Part shown: positions 8,556 through 17,230 of the stretch, piece after piece
Layout of the letters: each line of letters begins with the position of its first letter
How positions within the stretch are numbered: position 1 is the stretch's first letter
Assembly (NCBI RefSeq): GCF_000296775.1
Contig: NZ_AJLE01000004.1
Location: 1 to 64,000, forward strand
Length of the DNA stretch: 64,000 nucleotides
Source: Sulfurovum sp. AR
Lineage (GTDB): Bacteria; Campylobacterota; Campylobacteria; Campylobacterales; Sulfurovaceae
Reading direction: 5' to 3'
Notes under the pieces: generated by a model
What the model saw: only the letters and a program-made list of their open reading frames with translations
The model's database searches: none
What the model was told of the DNA's origin: nothing
Position numbers and translations under genes: made by a program

Positions 8556-9827
8556 ATGAGTGCTAATAAAATTTGTGTTATCGGTTTAGGCTATGTTGGA
8601 CTTCCATTGGCCCATGCCTTTTCAGAACAATATAAAGTAGTTGGTTTTGACATTAATCAATCAAGAGTAGATGAATTAAACAATGGCTATGATCGAACAT
8701 TGGAGCTCAATGAAAAACAATTGGCTAACATAAAAGACAAGATATTTTATACAACGAAACTCGAAGATATTAAAGATTGCAATATTTATATTGTAACAGT
8801 ACCTACTCCCATTGATTCACGCAATCGTCCAGATCTAAATCCATTGATTAAATCCTCTGAGAGCGTTGGAAAAGTACTCAAAAAAGGTGACATTGTTATC
8901 TATGAATCAACAGTCTATCCCGGTGTTACAGAAGAAGTGTGCGTTCCAGAGCTTGAGAAAGCAAGTGAACTTATCTTTAATGAAGACTTCTTTTGTGGAT
9001 ACAGTCCTGAGAGAATCAATCCAGGCGACAAGGAACATACGGTAACGAAAATTCTAAAAGTCACTTCTGGTTCCACACCTGAGATCGCCAAAAAGGTGGA
9101 TGATCTTTATAGAAGTATCATCACAGCCGGAACTCACTTAGCATCAAGCATTAAAGTGGCTGAAGCATCCAAAGTCATAGAAAATACCCAAAGAGATGTA
9201 AATATTGCCCTCATCAATGAACTTGCACTGATATTTGACACAATGGGAATTGATACGAATGAAGTCATCGAAGCTGCAGCAACGAAATGGAACTTCATAA
9301 AACTCGCTCCGGGCCTTGTAGGTGGACACTGTATCGGTGTAGATCCATACTATTTGACTTACAAGGCTGAAGAACTTGGTTATAAGCCAAATCTTATCCT
9401 TGGAGCTAGACAGATAAATAATGGTATGGGTAAATATATTGCCCAGCAGACAATAAAAACAATGATTGCCAATGATAAGAAAATCAAAGGTTCAAATGTT
9501 CTAGTCTTGGGAGCGACATTCAAAGAGGATTGTCCTGATATGAGAAATACGAAAGTCATAGATATCATTGAAGAACTTAAAACGTATGCATGTAATGTCG
9601 ATGTATATGATCCTTGGGTTGATCCTGAAGAAGAGAAACAGCATTATAAACATGGGATTATTGATGATCCATTTTTAAATGATAAAAAATATGATGCTAT
9701 TGTCGTAGCTGTAGCACATAAGCAGTTTAAAGAACTTACACGAGCTGATTATGAAAAGATTTCCAATGTTACACCTGTAATTATGGATATTAAAGGCATT
9801 GTCAAAAACCCTAGTTGGAGATTATAA
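8556..9827 (+). CDS. tviB: UDP-N-acetylhexosamine 6-dehydrogenase, TviB/WbpO type
   Basis: 423 aa NAD-dependent nucleotide-sugar dehydrogenase. It has an N-terminal Rossmann motif GLGYVGLP near residue 10, SPERINPGDKEH typical of the TviB/WbpO branch, the conserved VAEASKVIENTQRDVNIALI segment, and the active-site cysteine in GGHCIGVDPYY near 258. It oxidises C6 of a UDP-N-acetylhexosamine in two steps to the uronic acid. The three following genes match WbpB, WbpD and WbpE, so the likely product is UDP-GlcNAcA feeding a 2,3-diacetamido-glucuronate pathway; UDP-GalNAcA is an alternative. RBS AGAAAGG precedes the ATG. The 180 bp gap before it holds no recognisable gene. Confidence 0.93.
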   Translation: MSANKICVIGLGYVGLPLAHAFSEQYKVVGFDINQSRVDELNNGYDRTLELNEKQLANIKDKIFYTTKLEDIKDCNIYIVTVPTPIDSRNRPDLNPLIKSSESVGKVLKKGDIVIYESTVYPGVTEEVCVPELEKASELIFNEDFFCGYSPERINPGDKEHTVTKILKVTSGSTPEIAKKVDDLYRSIITAGTHLASSIKVAEASKVIENTQRDVNIALINELALIFDTMGIDTNEVIEAAATKWNFIKLAPGLVGGHCIGVDPYYLTYKAEELGYKPNLILGARQINNGMGKYIAQQTIKTMIANDKKIKGSNVLVLGATFKEDCPDMRNTKVIDIIEELKTYACNVDVYDPWVDPEEEKQHYKHGIIDDPFLNDKKYDAIVVAVAHKQFKELTRADYEKISNVTPVIMDIKGIVKNPSWRL

Positions 9828-9867
9828 GACAAGTTTGAAATTGATAAAATAGAGAAAAGGATTGGAT

Positions 9868-10827
9868 ATGAAAAATTTTGCGCTGATAGGAGCGGCTGGT
9901 TATATCGCTCCAAGACACATGAAAGCTATTAAAGAGACTGGAAACACTCTTGTCGCAGCATTGGATCCTTATGATGGTATAGGAATTATGGATAGTAATT
10001 TCCCGCAAGCTGACTTTTTTACAGAGTTTGAGAGGTTTGAGAGATTTGTAGATAAGTGGCATAGGGATACCCATAAAAGAATTGACTATGTATCTATCTG
10101 TTCTCCAAATTATCTACATGATGCACATATTAGATTTGCTCTTAAAAATGGAGCAGATGCAATCTGTGAAAAACCACTGGTGCTTAACCCTTGGAATATT
10201 GATCAGTTAAAGGTTATCGAAGAGGAAACTGGGAAAAAAGTTTACAACATCTTGCAGCTCAGACTTCACCCATCTATAATTGCTTTAAAAGAAAAAATAG
10301 AAAAAGATCTAACTGCTAATCCAGATAAGATATATGATATTGACTTAACATACCTGACTTCAAGAGGCAAATGGTATTTCATTTCATGGAAAGGTGATCA
10401 ATCTAAATCAGGGGGAGTCTCTACGAACATAGGTGTGCACTTTTTCGATATGTTAACCTGGATATTTGGAGAAGCAGAAGAGAATATACTGCATCTAAAG
10501 ACTCCTGATGCCAATGCAGGATTTTTAAAACTGAAAAATGCCAATGTTCGTTGGTTCTTGTCCGTTAATAGTGACTACATTCCTGAAGAGATTAAAGCAC
10601 AAGGTCAAACTACATTTAGATCTATTACGGTTAATGATGAAGAGATGGAGTTTAGTGGAGGTTTTACGGATCTTCACACAAGAAGCTATGAAGAGATCTT
10701 AAAAGGAAACGGATTTGGCCTAGATGAAGTATACGCCCCTATTAATATTGTTTCAACCATTAGAAATTTAGACCCTATTGGCTTAACAGGAAAATATCAT
10801 CCATTTTGTAAGAAAGTACTTGACTAA
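9868..10827 (+). CDS. wbpB: Gfo/Idh/MocA oxidoreductase, WbpB-like UDP-GlcNAcA 3-dehydrogenase
   Basis: 319 aa. It has an N-terminal Rossmann fold (FALIGAAGYIAPRHMKAI) and the family signature CEKPLV near residue 100, where the Lys is catalytic. In Pseudomonas, WbpB oxidises C3 of UDP-GlcNAcA and its NADH is recycled by 2-oxoglutarate. Here the gene lies between the 6-dehydrogenase and the acetyl- and aminotransferases that complete that pathway. The start is taken as the ATG at 9868, because AAGGA lies at 9857-9861 with ideal spacing; a TTG at 9862 is too close. The stop overlaps the next ATG by one base, showing translational coupling. Confidence 0.9.
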   Translation: MKNFALIGAAGYIAPRHMKAIKETGNTLVAALDPYDGIGIMDSNFPQADFFTEFERFERFVDKWHRDTHKRIDYVSICSPNYLHDAHIRFALKNGADAICEKPLVLNPWNIDQLKVIEEETGKKVYNILQLRLHPSIIALKEKIEKDLTANPDKIYDIDLTYLTSRGKWYFISWKGDQSKSGGVSTNIGVHFFDMLTWIFGEAEENILHLKTPDANAGFLKLKNANVRWFLSVNSDYIPEEIKAQGQTTFRSITVNDEEMEFSGGFTDLHTRSYEEILKGNGFGLDEVYAPINIVSTIRNLDPIGLTGKYHPFCKKVLD

Positions 10828-11405
10828 TGACTGATTTTTTTGCTCATGAATCTGCATATATCGATGAGAATGTGCATATTGGTAAAAATACAAAAATATG
10901 GCATTTCTCTCATATTATGTCACATACTACCATTGGAGATAATTGTTCTTTTGGACAAAATTGTGTTGTTGGTCCAAAAGTTAAAATAGGTAATGGCGTT
11001 AAAGTACAAAACAATATCTCGATATACGAAGGTGTTGAAGTTGAAGATGATGTATTTTTGGGTCCATCCATGGTATTTACCAATGTTATCAACCCTAGAG
11101 CTTTTATTGTAAGACGAGAAGAGTTTAAAAAAACACTTCTTAAAAGAGGTTGTTCAATTGGTGCGAATGCTACTATAGTCTGTGGGGTTACTATAGGAGA
11201 ATATGCTCTGATTGGTTCTTCGGCACTAATAAATAAAGATGTCAAACCTTATGCACTTATGGTAGGAGTTCCAGCCAGGCAAATTGGATGGGTAAGTAAA
11301 GCTGGAAATACTTTGAAGTTCAATGATAACAACATAGCCATAGATGAATTTGATAACAGTAAATATCAAATTATAGATGAACAGTTAAAGGTAATTAAGG
11401 AGTAA
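10827..11405 (+). CDS. wbpD: WbpD-like UDP-sugar N-acetyltransferase
   Basis: 192 aa left-handed beta-helix acyltransferase made almost wholly of hexapeptide repeats (IGKNTKIWHFSHI, IGDNCSFGQNCVVG, IGANATIVCGVTIGEYALIG). It closely resembles WbpD/WlbB, which acetylates the 3-amino group of UDP-GlcNAc(3NH2)A. The acetyl-CoA donor is known for the family; the substrate here is inferred from the neighbours. It starts by a one-base overlap with wbpB and is followed after 3 bases by the aminotransferase. Confidence 0.92.
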   Translation: MTDFFAHESAYIDENVHIGKNTKIWHFSHIMSHTTIGDNCSFGQNCVVGPKVKIGNGVKVQNNISIYEGVEVEDDVFLGPSMVFTNVINPRAFIVRREEFKKTLLKRGCSIGANATIVCGVTIGEYALIGSSALINKDVKPYALMVGVPARQIGWVSKAGNTLKFNDNNIAIDEFDNSKYQIIDEQLKVIKE

Positions 11406-11408
11406 GAC

Positions 11409-12518
11409 GTGAAAATCGATTTTGCAAACCTACAAAAACATTATCAATGCTACAAAGATGAGATAGATACAGCAATTCAAGCTGTACTTGACAAATCCAA
11501 CTACATTATGGGCGAAGAAATATCTGAATTGGAAGAATCCCTTCAGGAATTTACTGGTGTTAAACATGCTATTACATGTAGCAATGGTACAGATGCTTTG
11601 CTTCTTGCTATGATGGCTATAAATATACAACCTGGAGATGAGATCATCACGACACCTTTTACATTTATAGCTACGGCTGAGACCATAGCTTTTTTAAAAG
11701 CCATACCAGTCTTTGTAGACATTGACGAAGAAACATACAATATCGACCCATCTAAAATAAAAGCTGCTATCACACCCAAAACGAAAGCCATTATCCCAGT
11801 TTCTCTATACGGTCAACCATCAGATATGGATGCCATCCAAACCATAGCCGACCGACAACTAAAAACTAACAACCAAAAACTACACATCATCATCGATGGT
11901 GCACAAAGCTTTGGATCCACCTATAAAGGAAAAACCGACAGCAACTTAGGGGATATCTCGACCACAAGCTTTTTCCCAGCAAAACCATTGGGATGTTTTG
12001 GTGATGGTGGAGCGGTGTTTACCAATGATGATGTACTTGCAGAAAAGATAAAAAGTCTGCGTCTTCATGGCCAGACAAAACGCTATCATCATAAATACAT
12101 TGGCATGGGTGGCAGACTAGACACTATTCAAGCAGCCGTACTTAATATCAAACTAAAACATTATCCAAAAGATCTAAAGCTTAGACAAGAGGTGGCAGAA
12201 AAATATAATAAAATACTATCAACTAAAAACGATCATCTAACACTCCCTGTTGTTAAAAACGATAGGACTTCTACTTTTGCTCAGTATTCTATTAGAGTAC
12301 AGAATAGAGATAAAATTCAAATGAAATTGAAAGAGGAAGGCATTCCGACAGCTGTTCACTATCCTAAACCTTTGCACCTACAGGAAGCGTTTGTATATCT
12401 TGGATACAAAAAAAGTGATTTTCCTATCTCCGAAAAGATTGCAAATGAAATTATGAGTTTGCCTATGAATCCTTTCTTAATGGAAGATGAAATTAAATAC
12501 ATTTGTAAGAACTTGTAA
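11409..12518 (+). CDS. wbpE: WbpE-like PLP aminotransferase, DegT/DnrJ/EryC1 family
   Basis: 369 aa sugar aminotransferase. Family motifs are CSNGTDALLLAM (phosphate binding), DGAQSFGSTYKG (the PLP-ring Asp) and the lysine that binds PLP in FFPAKPLGCFGDGGA near residue 191. It would transfer an amino group from glutamate to the 3-keto sugar made by WbpB, after which WbpD acetylates it. The start is a GTG at 11409, three bases after the wbpD stop and preceded by AAGGAG at the end of wbpD. No 2-epimerase of the WbpI type is visible nearby, so the pathway probably stops at the gluco-configured sugar. Confidence 0.93.
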   Translation: MKIDFANLQKHYQCYKDEIDTAIQAVLDKSNYIMGEEISELEESLQEFTGVKHAITCSNGTDALLLAMMAINIQPGDEIITTPFTFIATAETIAFLKAIPVFVDIDEETYNIDPSKIKAAITPKTKAIIPVSLYGQPSDMDAIQTIADRQLKTNNQKLHIIIDGAQSFGSTYKGKTDSNLGDISTTSFFPAKPLGCFGDGGAVFTNDDVLAEKIKSLRLHGQTKRYHHKYIGMGGRLDTIQAAVLNIKLKHYPKDLKLRQEVAEKYNKILSTKNDHLTLPVVKNDRTSTFAQYSIRVQNRDKIQMKLKEEGIPTAVHYPKPLHLQEAFVYLGYKKSDFPISEKIANEIMSLPMNPFLMEDEIKYICKNL

Positions 12519-12521
12519 GTA

Positions 12522-13811
12522 ATGATAAAAAAATTTATACCAAAGAGTGAGTTTAGTCGTAATATTGCGACACTTATCAGCGGCACGGCTATCGCACAGG
12601 CTATACCTATAGCAATAAGTCCTATTTTAACCAGATTATATTCGCCAGATGACTTCGGAGTATTTGCACTTTATATGAGTATTGCAGCAATTTTATCTAT
12701 TGTTGCAACTGTAAAATATGAAGCAGCAGTAATGCTGCCAAAAAAAGATTCAGATGCAGCACATATTGTGATTTTATCTATTGGTATTGCCTTTGTATTT
12801 AGCCTATTTATTTCGATTGTTATTTTTCTATTCAATAGTCAGATTACTCAGTTGCTACAAAACGAAAAGATATCAATGTGGTTATATTTTGTACCGTTAA
12901 CAACCTTTTTTTCAGGAGTTTACCAAAGTGTTAACTTTTGGAGTAATAGGAAAAAACAATATAAGAGGTTAGCTGTAAGTAGAGTCATTCAAAATAGTAC
13001 AGCCGGTGGTAGTAAATTGGGTATGGGGTTCAGTGGACTGACAAAAGGTGGATTGATTATGGGTACAATTGCCGGGCAAGTTATTGCTGCAATTGTATTG
13101 TTCGGAATGGTTTGGAAAGAGGATAAAGCTCTTTTTAGTAGGGTTAAAAAATTAAAAGTTATTGCATTATCAAAAAAATATATCAACTTTCCCAAATATT
13201 CTACTCCCGGAGTTTTTTTACAAACAGTAGCCACAAGCAGTCTGCCATTACTTATAAATATATTTTTTAATACAACAGTAGTGGGATTATATTATTTTGC
13301 TAATACTATAGTCAGGGCTCCTATTAATTTACTTTTTTCTTCTTTGGCTCAAGTATACCATCAAAAGGCAGTTGTCCTTCATGCCAAAAATAATTTAGAA
13401 TTGCTTGTTTTTACACAAACTATTCAAAAAAAGATGATACTGTTTTTATTGCCTTTTGTAATCTTTATGTTTATATTCTCACCAATTTTTTTTAAAGTTA
13501 TTTTTGGCGAAGAGTGGGAAAAAGCCGGTGAATATCTAAGGTATTTTTTGCCACTGATCTTTTTCGGCAGTATCTTTATTCCGATAAGCTCACTTGTCCA
13601 TGTCTTAGGGGAACAAAAATTTGAACTTTATTGGAAAGTTAGTTTTTTTATATCTCAAATAAGTTCTTTATATATCAGTAGCCTCTATTTTGATTTTGAA
13701 ATTTCCATATTTATTATGTCTATTTTCGGAAGTTTGCATTATATTTATATTAATTATTATTTAAAAAAAATTATAAGATCAACTTTTATGGAGGATAAAT
13801 ATGATATTTAA
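12522..13811 (+). CDS. wzx: Wzx-type polysaccharide flippase
   Basis: 429 aa polytopic protein of the oligosaccharide-flippase (MOP) superfamily. It begins with FSRNIATLISGTAIAQAIPI, the usual first helix, and has about 12 hydrophobic segments. The YSPDDFGVFALY motif after helix 2 is typical of Wzx. It would flip undecaprenyl-linked repeat units across the inner membrane. The gene lies 3 bases after wbpE and overlaps the next gene by 11 bases. From here to about 19.7 kb the base composition becomes visibly more AT-rich than the four sugar genes, suggesting that this part was exchanged independently. Confidence 0.9.
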   Translation: MIKKFIPKSEFSRNIATLISGTAIAQAIPIAISPILTRLYSPDDFGVFALYMSIAAILSIVATVKYEAAVMLPKKDSDAAHIVILSIGIAFVFSLFISIVIFLFNSQITQLLQNEKISMWLYFVPLTTFFSGVYQSVNFWSNRKKQYKRLAVSRVIQNSTAGGSKLGMGFSGLTKGGLIMGTIAGQVIAAIVLFGMVWKEDKALFSRVKKLKVIALSKKYINFPKYSTPGVFLQTVATSSLPLLINIFFNTTVVGLYYFANTIVRAPINLLFSSLAQVYHQKAVVLHAKNNLELLVFTQTIQKKMILFLLPFVIFMFIFSPIFFKVIFGEEWEKAGEYLRYFLPLIFFGSIFIPISSLVHVLGEQKFELYWKVSFFISQISSLYISSLYFDFEISIFIMSIFGSLHYIYINYYLKKIIRSTFMEDKYDI

Positions 13812-14754
13812 ACAAAAATACAAAGAATTTTGTAAAATAGAAGAAGATATACCAATTTTTAGCAAAGACTGGTGGCTTGACGCTGTATGCGGTGAAGAAA
13901 ACTGGGATGTGGTGTTAATAGAAAAAAATAAAAATATTATTGCATCTATGCCGTATTATAAAATAAAAAAGGTTGGCTTTGATCTGATTTCTATGCCACA
14001 ATTAACTCAGACGATGGGACCGTATATCAAATATCCAGAAGGACAAAAATATCATAACAAGCTTTCTTTGGAAAAAAAGATTACGAATGAGCTTATCGAA
14101 AAACTACCTAAGTTTGATAAGTTTTCTCAAACCTTTCATTATAATATAACTAATTGGTTGCCTTTTTATTGGAATAATTTTGAACAGACTACTAGGTATA
14201 CTTATGTAATAGAAGATTTAAGTAATTTAGAGAATGTCTTTAATAATTTTGATCTATCTAAAAAACAAAATATAAAAAAAGCAGAAAAGATTGTTGATAT
14301 TAAATTTGATTTGTCAGCTAGAGATTTTTATGAAAATCATAAAATGACACTTTTAAAACAGAATGATACTATCACCTACAGCTTTGAGTTGTTTGAATCT
14401 ATCTACAATAGTGGCTATAAGCATAATTCCGCAAAAACAATATATGCCATTGACAAAGTTGGAAATATACATGCGGCACTTTTTGTTGTTTGGGATCAAA
14501 ACAGTGCTTATCATTTATTAAATACCGTTGACCCAGATTTTCGAAATAGTGGCACTGCCAGTTTACTGACTAGAGAGATAATCAAATTTGTTTCAACAAA
14601 AACAAAAAAATATGATTTTGAAGGAAGTATGATCGAGAATGTAGAGAGTTCATTTAGAAAATTTGGCGCTATTCAAAAACCTTATTTCCAGATAACTAAA
14701 AAGAACTCTAAAATTTTAAAAATAAGACAATTAATTAAAGAGATTATTAAATGA
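13801..14754 (+). CDS. GNAT/FemAB-like acyl- or aminoacyltransferase
   Basis: 317 aa, soluble. The opening (IFSKDWWLDAVCGEENWDVVLI) and the MPYYKIKKVG and TQTMGPYIKYP segments are typical of the GNAT-like family found in capsule and LPS loci. The C-terminal half has a second GNAT-like fold (NIHAALFVVWDQNSAYHLLN, then VDPDFRNSGTASLLTREII, the acyl-CoA-loop region). It probably attaches an acyl or aminoacyl group to a sugar precursor, but neither donor nor acceptor can be told from sequence. It overlaps wzx by 11 bases and the next gene by 4 bases (ATGA), so it belongs to the same transcript. Confidence 0.75.
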   Translation: MIFKQKYKEFCKIEEDIPIFSKDWWLDAVCGEENWDVVLIEKNKNIIASMPYYKIKKVGFDLISMPQLTQTMGPYIKYPEGQKYHNKLSLEKKITNELIEKLPKFDKFSQTFHYNITNWLPFYWNNFEQTTRYTYVIEDLSNLENVFNNFDLSKKQNIKKAEKIVDIKFDLSARDFYENHKMTLLKQNDTITYSFELFESIYNSGYKHNSAKTIYAIDKVGNIHAALFVVWDQNSAYHLLNTVDPDFRNSGTASLLTREIIKFVSTKTKKYDFEGSMIENVESSFRKFGAIQKPYFQITKKNSKILKIRQLIKEIIK

Positions 14755-16115
14755 TACAAATCTTTATACCAAACAATAATATAAATGAAAGAAAATATAT
14801 AATAGATATTATTTTCAATGAGTTTTTAGGGCTAGAATACAAGGTAAAAAGTAGAAGGAAGAAGGAGGAGGATGACAGTTGGATTATTGAGCTTGAAAAT
14901 AAAAATAAATTGATCTTTGAAGATCATTTTTTTAATAAATTTCCAGAAGATTTAGAATATCTGAAACTGGAAAATATTCCTAATAAAATAGGATTTACAG
15001 AAAATGATTTTATAGTAGAAAATGATGCACCAATCATTTATGGAGGGCATAAACTAAAAACCATAAGCCATAAACAAAAAACCATTATATGTGGTCTAGA
15101 TATCTTTGCCTCATCTTTTTTTATGCTTACAAGATGGGAAGAATATGTAAATAAAAATAGAGATTCCCATAACAGATTTCCGGCATATGAAAGTCTAGCT
15201 TTTAAAAACAACTTTTTAGATAGACCAATCGTCAATGAGTATGTAGAGATGCTTTGGAATATGCTTGCCCATTTAGGCATAAATCAAAAACGGAAAACTA
15301 AAGAATACCAACTATATTTAACGCATGATGTGGATGTTCCGTTAAGGTACACTGATTGGAAAAGTTGTTTACCTGAAATCTGTGGAGATATATTAAAAAG
15401 GAAAGATCCTATTTTGGCCATAAAAAAAATTATCGAGAAGTTATTGGTACATTTAGGATTGCAAAAAGACCCCTTTGATACTTTTGATTATTTGATGGAT
15501 ATAAGTGAAAAAGTGGGAGTCAAATCTTACTTTTTTTTTATGGGAGAAGGTGTTACTAGTTTTGACAATGCATATCAAAGTTCAAATATTTTTATAAAAA
15601 AATTAGTTAAAAATATAAAAAACAGAGGTCATGAGATAGGCATTCATCCTACATTTAATGCCTATAATGACAGTGACCAATTTAAAAAAGAAAAAGAGGA
15701 ATTGGAGAAAGAGTTCAAAACCAGCATAGCATTTGGAAGGGAACATTTTCTAAGATTTGAAGTGCCTGTTACTTGGCAAATATGGGAGGATAACGATATG
15801 AAGTGGGACAGCACACTTGGTTATGCTGATAAAGAAGGCTTTAGATGTGGTGTATGTTTTGAATATAGTGTTTTTAATATTCTTACAAGAAAAAAACTAA
15901 GATTAAAGGAGCGACCACTAATTGTGATGGAAGCAAGCTTTTTGAATTATTCTCCAGAATATGAAGCAATTAAAATGGAAGAAAAAATAACTAAATTAAT
16001 GAAAGTAGTTAAAAAATACAATGGTGAATTTGTTTTTATCTGGCATAATTCAAGTTTTAATGTAAATAGATGGAAAGAACATCAATATATCTATGAGAAG
16101 GTACTGACAAAATGA
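14751..16115 (+). CDS. Polysaccharide deacetylase-family protein with N-terminal DUF7033-like domain
   Basis: 454 aa. The first 185 residues resemble the domain often fused before NodB-like deacetylases in capsule loci (SSFFMLTRWEEYV is characteristic). The NodB-like part starts with the metal-binding LTHDVDVP near residue 190 and continues with GHEIGIHPTFNAY near 293. It ends with FIWHNSSFN, which supplies the last metal/active-site histidine region. The expected chemistry is metal-dependent removal of an N- or O-acetyl group from a glycan; the substrate is unknown. It overlaps both neighbours by four bases (ATGA). Confidence 0.82.
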   Translation: MIQIFIPNNNINERKYIIDIIFNEFLGLEYKVKSRRKKEEDDSWIIELENKNKLIFEDHFFNKFPEDLEYLKLENIPNKIGFTENDFIVENDAPIIYGGHKLKTISHKQKTIICGLDIFASSFFMLTRWEEYVNKNRDSHNRFPAYESLAFKNNFLDRPIVNEYVEMLWNMLAHLGINQKRKTKEYQLYLTHDVDVPLRYTDWKSCLPEICGDILKRKDPILAIKKIIEKLLVHLGLQKDPFDTFDYLMDISEKVGVKSYFFFMGEGVTSFDNAYQSSNIFIKKLVKNIKNRGHEIGIHPTFNAYNDSDQFKKEKEELEKEFKTSIAFGREHFLRFEVPVTWQIWEDNDMKWDSTLGYADKEGFRCGVCFEYSVFNILTRKKLRLKERPLIVMEASFLNYSPEYEAIKMEEKITKLMKVVKKYNGEFVFIWHNSSFNVNRWKEHQYIYEKVLTK

Positions 16116-17230
16116 AAATCGCTTATGTTTTAGACGAGGATATCTCAACGAATACCGGTGTTGTACAAAAGATTATGGCAAAAATAAAAGTATGGGAATC
16201 TCTTGGACATAAGGTGCATATTTTTTCATTGATATCTAAAAATCAAAATAGTATTATCAAAAATGGAACAGTGATATCTGTTTCCAGGGGAAAAATTAAT
16301 TTTTTTCAAAAAATAAAAAGAAACTATGCAAATACTTTATTACTAGATTTAGAATTACAAAAGTACTCGCCTGACATAATCTATAGCAGATATATGAGAT
16401 ATTCGCCCAATCTTGTAAGTGTATTGAAAAGTGCTGCACCCTATATCGTAGAGCTTAATTCCAATGATGTCAATGAGTATAAACAAAGGAGCATACTGTA
16501 CAGTACTTTCAATACAATTGGAAGAACACTTTTTTATGGTAATGCATCCGCTTTTGTTTCCGTAAGCGTTGAATTAAGCAATGATGATAACTTTACAAAA
16601 TTCAATAAAAAAACGCTGGTTTTGGGAAATAGTATTGATATCGATCAAATTAGATACCACAAAAACAACACTTCTTGTGTGGAAAATGTCGTATTTATAG
16701 GTACCCCCAAGCAAATATGGCATGGCATCGATAAGTGTATTTACATGGCGAACAAATTCCCAAACATAACTTTTCATATTATAGGTCCTGATCAGGCAGA
16801 ATTAGATGCTTTTCCCGATTTCCAGGAATTAAGTAATATGGTCGTTTACGGGTATCTTGAGGCAGATAAAGCTCAGCACATTATTTCAAAATGTGATATT
16901 GGTATTTCAAGCTTGGCACTACATAGAAAAGGAATGAATGAGGCATCACCTCTAAAAAGCAGGATGTATTTGGCCCAAGGATTACCAATTATTACCGGTT
17001 ATCAGGATACAGACTTCGAGATCGACACTTTGCCATTCGTATTGAATATTGGAAACAATGAGAATAATGTCCGAGATAATATTGTACATATAAAACAGTT
17101 TTTTGATTCGGCATCCAAATACACATCTGATGATATCATCAAGGAAGCACGTAGGATTTTTGATCTTGAGAAAAAGGAAAACAAACGATTAGATTTTTTC
17201 GAAGAGGTTTTATTAGAAAATGACAGATAG
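16112..17230 (+). CDS. Glycosyltransferase, GT4-like
   Basis: 372 aa GT-B fold protein. The N-terminal part begins MKIAYVLDEDISTNTGVVQK, a GT4-like donor-domain opening. The C-terminal Rossmann part has FIGTPKQIWHGIDKCI and an ASPLKSRMYLAQGLPII block in place of the common E-x7-E motif. The protein would add one sugar to the lipid-linked repeat unit on the cytosolic face. The acceptor and donor cannot be assigned. It is translationally coupled to the deacetylase (4-base overlap) and overlaps the polymerase gene by 11 bases. Confidence 0.85.
   Translation: MKIAYVLDEDISTNTGVVQKIMAKIKVWESLGHKVHIFSLISKNQNSIIKNGTVISVSRGKINFFQKIKRNYANTLLLDLELQKYSPDIIYSRYMRYSPNLVSVLKSAAPYIVELNSNDVNEYKQRSILYSTFNTIGRTLFYGNASAFVSVSVELSNDDNFTKFNKKTLVLGNSIDIDQIRYHKNNTSCVENVVFIGTPKQIWHGIDKCIYMANKFPNITFHIIGPDQAELDAFPDFQELSNMVVYGYLEADKAQHIISKCDIGISSLALHRKGMNEASPLKSRMYLAQGLPIITGYQDTDFEIDTLPFVLNIGNNENNVRDNIVHIKQFFDSASKYTSDDIIKEARRIFDLEKKENKRLDFFEEVLLENDR

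Noticed and set aside
8329-8566. CRISPR-like or coding reading of the GGTTAT repeat in other frames
   Set aside because: The repeat has no spacers and is explained by the Gly-Tyr tail of the kinase; the other-frame ORFs are shadows.
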